From Enterococcus timonensis (GTDB lineage: Bacteria; Bacillota; Bacilli; Lactobacillales; Enterococcaceae), in the NCBI RefSeq assembly GCF_900104595.1, contig NZ_FNVY01000003.1, positions 62,001 to 126,000 on the forward strand: DNA of 64,000 bases, given 5' to 3'. How positions within the stretch are numbered: position 1 is the first letter of the stretch; every line of letters starts with the position of its first letter. The notes under the pieces are model-generated. The model was given only the letters and a program-made list of their open reading frames with translations. It ran no database searches and had not been told where the DNA came from. Shown piece after piece: positions 35,385 to 43,266 of the stretch. A program made the position numbers and the translations under genes.

Positions 35385-35804
35385 ATGAAGAATACGGGTT
35401 ATTTATTAATGAGTGTCTCCAAAAAATTAAGATATGAATTAAATCATGAACTAAGCCAGTTGGATATTACCGCGCAACAGTGGGCGGTGATGCAACAGTT
35501 GAATCATTTCCAACAACTAAGCCATTTGGTAACGGCTAATGATTTGGCCAAAATTCTTGATATGGATAAGCCGACAATATCGGCGATTATAAAACGGCTG
35601 GAAAATAAAAAATTGCTTTACAAAATAAAAAATAGTCAGGACAGCCGAGCGTTTGATTTATTTTTAAGTCAGAGCGGACTAGAACAATGTCAAAAAGCAC
35701 TAGCGATTAGTGATTTGATTTTGACGGAATTTACCGCAAAACTTTCCGCTGAAGAACAGAATCAACTGAATCAAGTGTTGCAAAAATTAGACAGTGAGGA
35801 TTAA
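35385..35804 (+). CDS. MarR family transcriptional regulator
   Basis: A 139-residue winged-helix repressor, ATG 35385 with AAGAGGTGA. N-terminal dimer helix (YLLMSVSKKLRYELNHEL), a winged-helix core with LTAQQWAV-type helix, NDLAKILDMDKPTISAIIKRLENKKLL as recognition helix and wing DSRAFDLFLS, then a C-terminal dimer helix. Probably binds the palindrome at 35340-35357 and controls the NmrA-like gene that starts six bases downstream. The ligand is unknown; redox-active or phenolic compounds are common for the family. Confidence 0.9.
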   Translation: MKNTGYLLMSVSKKLRYELNHELSQLDITAQQWAVMQQLNHFQQLSHLVTANDLAKILDMDKPTISAIIKRLENKKLLYKIKNSQDSRAFDLFLSQSGLEQCQKALAISDLILTEFTAKLSAEEQNQLNQVLQKLDSED

Positions 35805-35809
35805 TTGAA

Positions 35810-36676
35810 ATGGAAAAAATATTAATTATTGGCGGAACCGGGAACATTGGCTTTCCATTAATAAAAGAGCTATCCAGCAATGAAAATGTCCAAATGATAG
35901 CGGGCGTTCATCAACCAGAAAAAGAGGCTTCATTATTTGCTAAGTTTGCTAATGTGGAAGTTGTGAAATTTGATTTTTTGGATCCGGAAACTTTTTATAA
36001 AGCATTATCTGCCGTTGATCGCGTCTTTTTCATTCGCCCGCCGCAACTAGCTAAGCCCAAAGTGGACATGTTTCCATTTTTAGAAGCGGTGAAAGCACAA
36101 AAAGTGAAACAACTCGTTTTTGTTTCCTTAATCGGTGTTGAAAAAAATCCAGTGACGCCCCATCATAAAATCGAGAAAAAAATTATTGAACTAGAAATTC
36201 CCCACACTTTTATTCGACCAAGTTTTTTTATGCAAAATCTGAACACGACTCATCTTGCAGATATTTTTGATCGTCACGATTTATATGTTCCGGCGGGAAA
36301 TTCAAAAACTAGTTTCATCGATACGCGAGATATCGGAGCGGTTGCGGCTAAATGTCTGCTCTCAGATAAATATCTCAATCAAGAACTGGAAATAACCGGT
36401 GAAGTGGCTTTGACTTACGCCGAAGTTGCTACGATTATGACGAAAGTTCTGGATACAAAAATTATTTACACCAAGCCGAGTCTATTAGGTTTTCGCCAAA
36501 CAATGTTGAAAAGAGGAATTAAAAAAGATTACGTCAATGTGATGGTGATGCTGTATTTAATCACTCAACTTGGTAACGCCAAAAAAGTAACTTTAACAGT
36601 CGAAAATGTTTTAGGGCGCAAACCAACTTCATTTGAAAAATATGTCGAGGATTATCGGGATGTGTTTTTAGGATAG
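35810..36676 (+). CDS. NmrA-like NAD(P)-binding protein
   Basis: Atypical short-chain dehydrogenase, 288 residues, ATG 35810, directly behind the MarR gene. Rossmann motif GGTGNIGFPL at residues 8-17, and VFVSLIGVEKNPVTPHHKIEKKI in the middle lacks the classical Tyr-x3-Lys, as in NmrA/HSCARG and NAD(P)H:quinone-reductase-like members. HTFIRPSFFMQNL is also typical. Such proteins often reduce quinones or sense the NADP(H) ratio. Regulation by the adjacent MarR repressor suggests a stress or detoxification role. Ends in a strong terminator. Confidence 0.82.
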   Translation: MEKILIIGGTGNIGFPLIKELSSNENVQMIAGVHQPEKEASLFAKFANVEVVKFDFLDPETFYKALSAVDRVFFIRPPQLAKPKVDMFPFLEAVKAQKVKQLVFVSLIGVEKNPVTPHHKIEKKIIELEIPHTFIRPSFFMQNLNTTHLADIFDRHDLYVPAGNSKTSFIDTRDIGAVAAKCLLSDKYLNQELEITGEVALTYAEVATIMTKVLDTKIIYTKPSLLGFRQTMLKRGIKKDYVNVMVMLYLITQLGNAKKVTLTVENVLGRKPTSFEKYVEDYRDVFLG

Positions 36677-36686
36677 AATTTTAATC

Positions 36687-36735
36687 AAAAAACCCCGAAA
36701 AGTTAGCTGAAGAGACTAACTTTTCGGGGTTTTGT
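36687..36735 (+). terminator. Intrinsic terminator after the NmrA-like gene
   Basis: AAAACCCCGAAAAGTTAG / CTAACTTTTCGGGGTTTT is a perfect 18-bp stem with an eight-base loop. Confidence 0.92.
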
Positions 36736-36752
36736 GTTTTTGGCGGTCTTTA

Positions 36753-37233
36753 TTGACGGTGTCTCGAGTGCAGCGGTTAGGAGAAAAGATAAAATCATTT
36801 AAAATCCAAAAGCGGGATTTTTAATAATTTTCCTATTTCTCTACACCGCTAGACGCACTTTCGACAACCTTGTTTTACGGTGTGTTTTGACCAGCAGTTA
36901 GGAAAAAGATGAAATTATTCAAAAATCCAAAAACGGGATTTTCAAAAATTTCCCTATTTTCCTACGCCATTAAACGTTTGAAACACATCCTCTTTTGACG
37001 GTGTCTCAAAGATAGCTGCTAGGAAAATAGATAAAACTTCCGGCGAATGTTCCATTCGTCCTCAGTTTTCCTAATTTTCTACGCAGCTGTTCACCTTCTC
37101 GACAACCTTTTTTACGGTGTCTCGAGTGCAGCGGTTAGGAGAAAAGATAAAATCATTTAAAATCCAAAAGCGGGATTTTTAAATGATTTTCCTATTTCTC
37201 TACACCGCTAGACGCACTCTCGACATCCTCTTA
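36753..37233 (-). repeat. Long-hairpin repeat array, four units, 3' of corA
   Basis: Read on the minus strand from the corA stop: units 37110-37230, 36993-37109, 36873-36992 and 36753-36872. The first and fourth are almost the same (AGTGC..AGCGGT arms, AATCC tip, box GTAGAGAAATAGG with CTTTTCTCCTAA), differing in a few bases. The unit at 36993 is the inverted counterpart of 7278 and 31756 with about four changes. The unit at 36873 has imperfect outer arms and may be a chimera. Confidence 0.87.
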
Positions 37234-38193
37234 CAAAAATCTATTTTTTCTTAGGTAGTAGACTACTAGGATGCAGAGGATGAAGGTGCCTAGAAATAGC
37301 CACCAAAATGCGTCGTCGCGGTTGGCGAAAGGGAGTTGGATATTCATGCCGTAAATGCTGCCGATAATGGTGGGGATGGTTAAGACGATGGTCAGACTCG
37401 TCAGGATTTTCATGACGTTATTTAAATTATTGGACACGATCGAAGAAAAAGTTTCGTTCATTTTTTCTACTAACTTAAGTTGCAGCCGGGCCGAAATTTG
37501 CGCTTGGCGATTTTCTACTAAGATATCGTGCATCTGACCGTGACCGGTGGCGTCCCACCCTAATAAATTGGTCTCAAAAAATTTTTGAAAAACGTGTTGG
37601 TTGTCCATCGTTGCTTGCTCAAAATAAATTAAACTTTTTTGGATATTCATAATTTGCGAGAGCTGTTTATTTTCAGTGGCGACTTGGATTTGATTTTCTA
37701 ACGTATCGGAATGTGTTTTCATGGAAGCTAAGAGGATATTGAAAGAAGCCGACATCTCCCAAAACATTTGGAAAAGTATTTCCCAGATGGCGTTGGAGTT
37801 GGCAGAATCCGAGAATTTTTTTTGCAAAATTTTTTTAATAAATTCCGGCTCATAGTTGCTGGCGGTAATCATTTTTCCATCGGGTGTTAAAATAATTGAA
37901 AAAGGATACGTTTCAATTTGCAAATATCCGGCGGGAGATAATTTGGCAAAAGGGTATTGGACAAGAAGAAGCGCGGGATCGGCAAAGGTTTCCTGGGCTA
38001 ATTTTTCAAAGCGGGAGTTTTCGGTGTCATCTAGGACATCGGTGATGTAGTCGCTAGGAAATGAAAAAGATTCGGCCACCGTACTAATTTCTGTGTCGCT
38101 AGGTTGTTCTAAGCAAAGCCAAATAGCAGCGCTTTTTGTATCTTCATTTAGTAAAGTGAGTTGATTATTTTGTATGGAAAAATATTTTATCAT
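37231..38193 (-). CDS. corA: CorA family magnesium/divalent cation transporter
   Basis: Pentameric Mg2+ channel. It has 320 residues from ATG 38193 (GGGAGGAC before it); the longer frame to 38232 has no ribosome site. The large N-terminal cytosolic domain ends in a long helix (about 150-250). Two C-terminal membrane helices follow, the first ending in the signature YGMNIQLPF (GMN near residue 278), then a WWLFLGTFILCILVVYYL helix and a basic KNRFL end. The repeats at its 3' end start right after TAA. Mg2+ is the usual substrate, with Co2+/Ni2+ possible. Confidence 0.93.
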   Translation of the reverse strand: MIKYFSIQNNQLTLLNEDTKSAAIWLCLEQPSDTEISTVAESFSFPSDYITDVLDDTENSRFEKLAQETFADPALLLVQYPFAKLSPAGYLQIETYPFSIILTPDGKMITASNYEPEFIKKILQKKFSDSANSNAIWEILFQMFWEMSASFNILLASMKTHSDTLENQIQVATENKQLSQIMNIQKSLIYFEQATMDNQHVFQKFFETNLLGWDATGHGQMHDILVENRQAQISARLQLKLVEKMNETFSSIVSNNLNNVMKILTSLTIVLTIPTIIGSIYGMNIQLPFANRDDAFWWLFLGTFILCILVVYYLRKNRFL

Positions 38194-38301
38194 GAGAGTC
38201 CTCCCAAGAGTTGTATGCCGTAATTGTACCACGCCAGAAGACTTTTGAGAAAAATTCTCCTTTCAAAAATAACAAATGTTTCCCGAAACTCCTTTTGTCA
38301 G

Positions 38302-38330
38302 TTGACACAGTATTTTTTAAACATTAAAAT
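38302..38330 (+). promoter_or_regulatory. Promoter of rny with structured leader
   Basis: TTGACA (38302-38307), 17-base spacer, TAAAAT (38325-38330). The leader of roughly 90 bases contains two hairpins: AGTGCA-n-TGCACT near 38337-38353 and TTGATA-n-TATCAA near 38364-38386. Confidence 0.75.
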
Positions 38331-38427
38331 GGAGTAGTGCATTTGTATGCACTTTAAAAAACTTGATAAGTTGATATTTTTATCAAACATTACATTTTTA
38401 TAATCACAGATAGTAGGAGGTGGATCA

Positions 38428-40002
38428 ATGATGGAATTTCTACCATATATCCTCGCTATCGTCGGATTAGTTGTCGGAGGTGTTTTCGGAATTTCCCATG
38501 GCAAAAAGCAAGAAAAGTTGCGCAATCAACAAGAAGTCGACGCAGCTACGCATACAGCCAAGGGTATTTTAGAAAATGCTGAAAAAGAAGCAGAAACGTT
38601 GAAAAGAGAAACGCTTTTTGCGGCAAAAGAAAAAACCCAAGTATATCGTTCAGAAATTGAAAGTGAGCTGAAAGAACGTCGTGCCGAAATAAAAAATCAA
38701 GAGAATCGCTTAGTGCAAAAAGAGCAGACTCTTGAGAAAAAAGATGGAACGCTTGATAAGCGTGAATCCTCACTGGAAGAAAAAGAAGGGAAACTCGGAA
38801 ACTTACAACATGAACTAGACGAGCGAGAAAAAGAAGTAGCAACTCTCATTGACAAACAGCAACAAGAATTGGAACGCGTCGCCGCATTATCCCGCGACGA
38901 GGCCAAAGAAATTATCATTTCAACAACGCAAGAAGAATTAAATCACGAATTAGCCGTAATGGTTAAAGAATCAGAAGATCGCGCCAAAGATGAAGCAGAT
39001 CGCAAAGCTAAGAATTTATTATCGTTAGCGATTCAACGAACGGGTGCTGATCAAGTGACTGAAACCACGGTCTCTGTTGTGACGTTACCTAATGATGAAA
39101 TGAAAGGCCGGATCATCGGACGAGAAGGGCGCAATATTCGCACGTTAGAAACCTTAACGGGAATCGATTTGATTATCGATGATACGCCAGAAGCCGTAGT
39201 TTTATCAGGATTTGATCCAATTCGTCGAGAAATTGCTCGGATGACTTTGGAAAAATTAATTTCTGATGGCCGAATTCATCCCGCGCGGATTGAAGAAATG
39301 GTTGAGAAATCTCGCAAAGAAATGGACGAAAGAATTCGTGAGTATGGGGAACAAGCTGCTTTTGAAGTTGGCGCCCACACTTTGCATCCTGACTTAATTA
39401 AAATTTTAGGTCGTCTCCATTTCCGGACAAGTTATGGTCAAAATGTTTTAAATCACAGTCTTGAAGTTGCCAAGTTGGCTGGATCTTTAGCCGGAGAAAT
39501 TGGCGAAGATATTCAACTAGCGAAACGAGCTGGATTATTGCATGACATCGGTAAAGCACTAGATTATGAAGTAGAAGGATCACACGTGGAAATTGGCGCC
39601 GAACTTGCTGCCAAGTACAAAGAAAATCCAGTGGTCATTAACGCCATTGCATCTCATCACGGTGACACCGAAGCAACATCAATTATTTCTGTTTTAGTCG
39701 CTGCAGCTGACGCTTTGTCGGCAGCCCGGCCTGGTGCTCGTAGCGAATCATTAGAAAATTATATCAAACGACTCCAAAATCTTGAAAATATTGCCAATGG
39801 CTTTAAAGGAGTTCAATCAAGTTTTGCTATTCAAGCCGGCCGCGAGGTACGGGTTATGGTGAAACCTGACGAAATCACCGATCTCGATGCTGTTGTCTTG
39901 GCGCGTGATATTCGCAAAAAAATTGAAAATGATCTGGATTATCCTGGTCACATTAAAGTTACCGTTATTCGCGAAACCCGCGTAGTAGATTACGCAAAAT
40001 AA
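38428..40002 (+). CDS. rny: Ribonuclease Y
   Basis: Membrane-anchored endoribonuclease that starts mRNA decay. It has 524 residues; ATG 38428 with GGAGGTGG (a second ATG follows directly). N-terminal helix [20 protein letters not shown], then a long charged coiled coil (about 30-200), a KH domain with [15 protein letters not shown] (about 230), and an HD domain with [10 protein letters not shown] and [10 protein letters not shown] (about 350-375), then IASHHGD. Functional partners encoded in the window are YmcA and YmdB at 9.7-10.9 kb. A dedicated promoter and terminator show it is monocistronic. Confidence 0.97.
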   Translation: MMEFLPYILAIVGLVVGGVFGISHGKKQEKLRNQQEVDAATHTAKGILENAEKEAETLKRETLFAAKEKTQVYRSEIESELKERRAEIKNQENRLVQKEQTLEKKDGTLDKRESSLEEKEGKLGNLQHELDEREKEVATLIDKQQQELERVAALSRDEAKEIIISTTQEELNHELAVMVKESEDRAKDEADRKAKNLLSLAIQRTGADQVTETTVSVVTLPNDEMKGRIIGREGRNIRTLETLTGIDLIIDDTPEAVVLSGFDPIRREIARMTLEKLISDGRIHPARIEEMVEKSRKEMDERIREYGEQAAFEVGAHTLHPDLIKILGRLHFRTSYGQNVLNHSLEVAKLAGSLAGEIGEDIQLAKRAGLLHDIGKALDYEVEGSHVEIGAELAAKYKENPVVINAIASHHGDTEATSIISVLVAAADALSAARPGARSESLENYIKRLQNLENIANGFKGVQSSFAIQAGREVRVMVKPDEITDLDAVVLARDIRKKIENDLDYPGHIKVTVIRETRVVDYAK

Positions 40003-40009
40003 TAATATC

Positions 40010-40043
40010 AAATCCCACTGATTTTTTTCAGTGGGATTTTTTT
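40010..40043 (+). terminator. Intrinsic terminator after rny
   Basis: AAATCCCACTGA / TCAGTGGGATTT perfect 12-bp stem, T-rich loop, then a T-run. Confidence 0.88.
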
Positions 40044-40095
40044 TGGCGATTTTTTTTCAGCTGCAAAACATTTTTAGATTGTTAAACAAATTACT

Positions 40096-40124
40096 TTGAC
40101 GGACACAGTAATGTGGAGTACAAT
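40096..40124 (+). promoter_or_regulatory. Promoter of the first PadR module
   Basis: TTGACG (40096-40101), 17-base spacer, TACAAT (40119-40124). TTAC...GTAA symmetry around the -35 and spacer (40091-40111) may serve as operator. Confidence 0.72.
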
Positions 40125-40147
40125 ATTTTTATCAAGGAGGTTTTCAA

Positions 40148-40510
40148 ATGGATTTAGAAAAAGAATTATTGCGGAACGCCACTGATGTGATATTGCTGAA
40201 TGTTTTGTGGCAAAAAGATTCTTACGGCTATCAAATCGGCAAAGGTGTTAAAGCGCTAAGCCAAGGGAAATATATTCTCAATGAGGCCACTATGTATTCA
40301 GCGCTGCGCCGTCTAGAAAAAAATGGTTATTTAACAAGCTACTGGGGTGACGAAACTCAAGGTGCTCGCCGGAAATATTTTTCGGTCACTGAAGTTGGTG
40401 TCGATACGTTATTAGCCCAACAAAGTCAGTGGGGCCAGACAGTGGAAGTATTAACGAATTTAATTTTCGGTCAACTAAAAGATCAAGTCCCAGAAAAAGG
40501 AGAATTCTAA
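40148..40510 (+). CDS. PadR family transcriptional regulator
   Basis: A 120-residue winged-helix regulator, ATG 40148 with AAGGAGG. The PadR core is clear: LLNVLWQKDSYGYQIGKGV, then LNEATMYSALRRLEKNGYLTSYWGDETQGARRKYFSVTEVG, plus a short C-terminal dimer helix. Its stop overlaps the next start (TAATG), so it is translationally coupled to the DUF4097 protein it presumably co-regulates. The gene pair resembles PadR-linked envelope-stress systems. The signal is unknown. Confidence 0.9.
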   Translation: MDLEKELLRNATDVILLNVLWQKDSYGYQIGKGVKALSQGKYILNEATMYSALRRLEKNGYLTSYWGDETQGARRKYFSVTEVGVDTLLAQQSQWGQTVEVLTNLIFGQLKDQVPEKGEF

Positions 40511-41748
40511 TGGAAGCAAATTTAAAAAATACTTTGGAAAAATATTTTTTGCCTTACGAAAAAAACCAAGAAACAGAAGAATTGTTTGACAGTTTATTAT
40601 CCGATTTAAGTGATAGCATGCAAGAAAAAATGGACGAAGGATTAACGCCGGAGCAAGCGTTGCAAGAAACAATTGAAAATTTAGGGGACTTAGATGAATT
40701 ACTGCAAGCAATCACCCAAAGTTCAACTAGCGAGCGGATCGAACCTTTAGTTATGAATCAGGATGGCAAAAGAAATTTTCATCTTTTCCAGACTAAATTA
40801 GTGAACACACTTGAAGTTTCTTTAAATAATATCGAAGAAATCGCCGTCAGTTATAGCAATGCTGGTGTAAAAATTTTTCCGACTGAAGGAGAAAACTTAA
40901 AAATTTTAGAATACATGAACGTCGATCGACCTGATCTTTACGGAGTGCTAGAACAAAAAGACCAACGAATTAGCGTTTTTCAAGGTCGTAGTGATACGTT
41001 GATTTTATTTTTTAATATGCGGACTGAAATTTATTTGCCGGAAAGTTTTATTGGGAAATTGATTTTAGAAAATCGTTCCGGGAGTCTTTTTTTGAAAAAT
41101 ATTACTGGATTACAACAAATTATCGGTGAATCAAGTAGCGGATCGGTGAAATTCGAACAATTAGAAAGTCATCATATTGCTCTTTCTGCTCGCTCTGGTT
41201 CAGTGAAAGGGAATGGATTTATCGGCAGCGAGGCTGTATTTCAATCAGCTAGTGGTTCGGTGAAGTTAGATGATATCAAAGTCAAAAAACAACTACAAGT
41301 CAGCGCGAAAAGTGGTAGCGTGAAATTATTTTCAGTTCAAGCACCCATTTTATTAGCTGAAAGTGCGTCTGGGTCAGTGAAAGCAGAAAATATTTCCGGA
41401 TCAGACGTGACGTTTACTTCCCGTTCTGGCGGGGTGAATGTTGAAAATGCTGTCGTCAGAAATTCTGGTCAATTTTCCAGTCGCGCCGGCAGTGTAAATG
41501 TAAAATTTCAAGAGGTGCAAGGTGATATTACAGCCGAGGCTCGCAGTGGTTGGGTGCAATTGACTATGCCTACTAAAGCAAGTTATACGCTTCAGACGTT
41601 TTCTAAAAATGGCAGCGTGACTTTACCCATTGGCACAATCGGTGAAACGCCAGCAGGCCAGCCAAAAGTAAAAATCGGCACAGTCGGTCAGAATCCGCAG
41701 TTTCATTTGAAGGCAGAAAGTAGCAGTGGTAGCATTCGAATCAATTAA
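40510..41748 (+). CDS. DUF4097 beta-repeat protein with helical N-terminal domain (LiaX-like layout)
   Basis: A 412-residue protein from ATG 40510, in TAATG overlap with padR. Residues 1-75 form an alpha-helical, charged domain (TLEKYFLPYEKNQETEELFDSLL... ALQETIENLGDLDELLQ) like the permease/sigma-prefix regions next to PadR genes. From about 110 the protein is beta-rich, and from about 210 it repeats SGSVK-type turns roughly every 18-22 residues (SSSGSVKFE, ARSGSVKGN, SASGSVKLD, AKSGSVKLF, SASGSVKAE, SRSGGVNVE, SRAGSVNVK, SKNGSVTLP), as in DUF4097 beta-helices. Helical plus DUF4097 is the layout of enterococcal LiaX, a surface sensor of daptomycin and antimicrobial peptides. No signal peptide is visible and no LiaY/LiaZ genes follow. 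Confidence 0.78.
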   Translation: MEANLKNTLEKYFLPYEKNQETEELFDSLLSDLSDSMQEKMDEGLTPEQALQETIENLGDLDELLQAITQSSTSERIEPLVMNQDGKRNFHLFQTKLVNTLEVSLNNIEEIAVSYSNAGVKIFPTEGENLKILEYMNVDRPDLYGVLEQKDQRISVFQGRSDTLILFFNMRTEIYLPESFIGKLILENRSGSLFLKNITGLQQIIGESSSGSVKFEQLESHHIALSARSGSVKGNGFIGSEAVFQSASGSVKLDDIKVKKQLQVSAKSGSVKLFSVQAPILLAESASGSVKAENISGSDVTFTSRSGGVNVENAVVRNSGQFSSRAGSVNVKFQEVQGDITAEARSGWVQLTMPTKASYTLQTFSKNGSVTLPIGTIGETPAGQPKVKIGTVGQNPQFHLKAESSSGSIRIN

Positions 41749-41791
41749 AAAAATCCGCGCCCTCCATTAAGTTGAAGGGCGCGGATTTTTT
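41749..41791. terminator. Bidirectional terminator
   Basis: AAAAATCCGCGCCCT / AGGGCGCGGATTTTT is a perfect 15-bp stem between the convergent DUF4097 and permease genes. Confidence 0.92.
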
Positions 41792-43080
41792 TATTTTTTT
41801 CGTTGCAAGAGATAAAAAACGGGAATGCCTAGTAAAGTCACACCAATACCAATGAAAGCAAGGTTCGTCTGGGTGATTATCGTCATAATTAAAATAAAAC
41901 TAGCACCGGCAATGGCCACCAATGGTACTAACGGATAAAACGGCACACGATAAGGACGCGTGATTTCTGGTTGGCTTTTTCGTAAACGAATGACCGCAAA
42001 AAATAAAAGCAGCGAAAAAATCCAAACAATAAAAATCGCCATATCAGTCAGTAAGTCAAAACTTCCTAGAAAAAGCATTAGACAACTTAACGCCAGTTGA
42101 AACAAAGCGACGCGATAAGGGACTTGCGTTTTCTTTGCTAATTTTTTGAAAAAATGACTTGCCGGCCATTGATTTTCTAGCGCTAAAGCATAAGGCACGC
42201 GGATGCCACTTAAGGTATAACCATTTAACGCGCCGTAAACGGAAATCAATAAACCTACCGTGACAACTTTTCCGCCAATATTTCCTAAAAGTTTTGTCGC
42301 CGCAAGTGAGGTCGCATTGGCATTACCGGCAATCATTTCTAGCGGCAATGCTTTTAAAATTCCCCAGTTGATCAAAAGATAAATCACTGTAACGCTACTT
42401 AAGCCTAAAATAATCGCCTTAGGAAAATCTTTTTCCGGCCGTTTCATTTCACCTGCCATCGCCGTTAACCCTAGCCAACCATCGTAAGCAAATAAAGTAG
42501 CTAACAAAGCACCAGAGAAATTCACCGTAGCATGAGTATCCGCAGGCCAAAAAGAAAAATGACTAGGTGTCGGAGCAAAAAAGCTAGCCCCCACAATAAT
42601 TAAAATCGGAATTAATTTGATCAAAAGGGTTACATTTTGAACGCGGGTCGTAAATTTGGTACCTACTAAATTAATACCAGTAATACTGATGGAAGTCACT
42701 AAGGAAATGGGAATCAGCAATTTATCGTTTAATTGAAATAAATTAATTAATTGGGTGGAAAAAATCATGGCCAAAGCGGCGATGTTGGCAGGATAATAAA
42801 GAAAACTTTGAGCCCAGCCAAGTAAAAAACCGGCCAATTTGCCATAAGCTTTCTCCAAATATTTTACCGCCCCACCAGTTTCAGGCATCATAGTTGCCAG
42901 CTCCGCCACCGTTAGCCCGGCGGTTAAAGTGAGCAGGCCGCCAACTAGCCAGGCCAGCAAAGTAAGACCAACGGAATGCGTAAAGTTCACCACCGTGGCG
43001 GTTTTGAAAAACACGCCAGCGCCAATCACCGTCCCCATAATAATTGCAAAAGCACTAAAAAAATGTATTTCTTTTTTGAT
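41791..43080 (-). CDS. APC superfamily amino-acid permease
   Basis: Twelve-helix amino-acid transporter of the L-type/SteT-like group. Conserved TM1 GTVIGAGVF, then ETGGAVKYLEKAYG and LFAYDGWLGLTAMAGEMKRPEKDFPKAI. The first ATG (43038) falls inside TM1, losing half of it. The same frame upstream reads QIKKEIHFFSAFAII before that Met, the expected N-terminus, and an AAGGAGG site at about 43090 has an ATC codon (43080-43078) eight bases away. No ATG, GTG or TTG exists between them. Either ATC/ATA is used or the start codon was lost by mutation. About 430 residues if counted from 43080. The substrate is not determinable. Confidence 0.85.
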   Translation of the reverse strand: MKKEIHFFSAFAIIMGTVIGAGVFFKTATVVNFTHSVGLTLLAWLVGGLLTLTAGLTVAELATMMPETGGAVKYLEKAYGKLAGFLLGWAQSFLYYPANIAALAMIFSTQLINLFQLNDKLLIPISLVTSISITGINLVGTKFTTRVQNVTLLIKLIPILIIVGASFFAPTPSHFSFWPADTHATVNFSGALLATLFAYDGWLGLTAMAGEMKRPEKDFPKAIILGLSSVTVIYLLINWGILKALPLEMIAGNANATSLAATKLLGNIGGKVVTVGLLISVYGALNGYTLSGIRVPYALALENQWPASHFFKKLAKKTQVPYRVALFQLALSCLMLFLGSFDLLTDMAIFIVWIFSLLLFFAVIRLRKSQPEITRPYRVPFYPLVPLVAIAGASFILIMTIITQTNLAFIGIGVTLLGIPVFYLLQRKK

Positions 43081-43168
43081 TTGTTGGACCTCCTTTTTTT
43101 TGCAGATGATTCATTATAGCAAAATTTTTGCTACTTTCTTTCAATTTCTTTTCAACTTTTTTCAAAAC

Positions 43169-43210
43169 TTGATACCCGTCAATTTTTTTTGGCAATATGG
43201 GACCTATACT
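43169..43210 (+). promoter_or_regulatory. Metal-module promoter 1 (P-type ATPase)
   Basis: Inverted repeat TTGATACCCGTCAA (43169-43182), a T-rich stretch and TATACT (43205-43210). The same arrangement, with the -10 at an identical 36-base offset, recurs at 45175-45216. Confidence 0.6.
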
Positions 43211-43266
43211 AACTAAGTAAGCAAGAGAAAGAAATAAAAAAACAGAAAAAAGAAAGAGGAAGAAAA

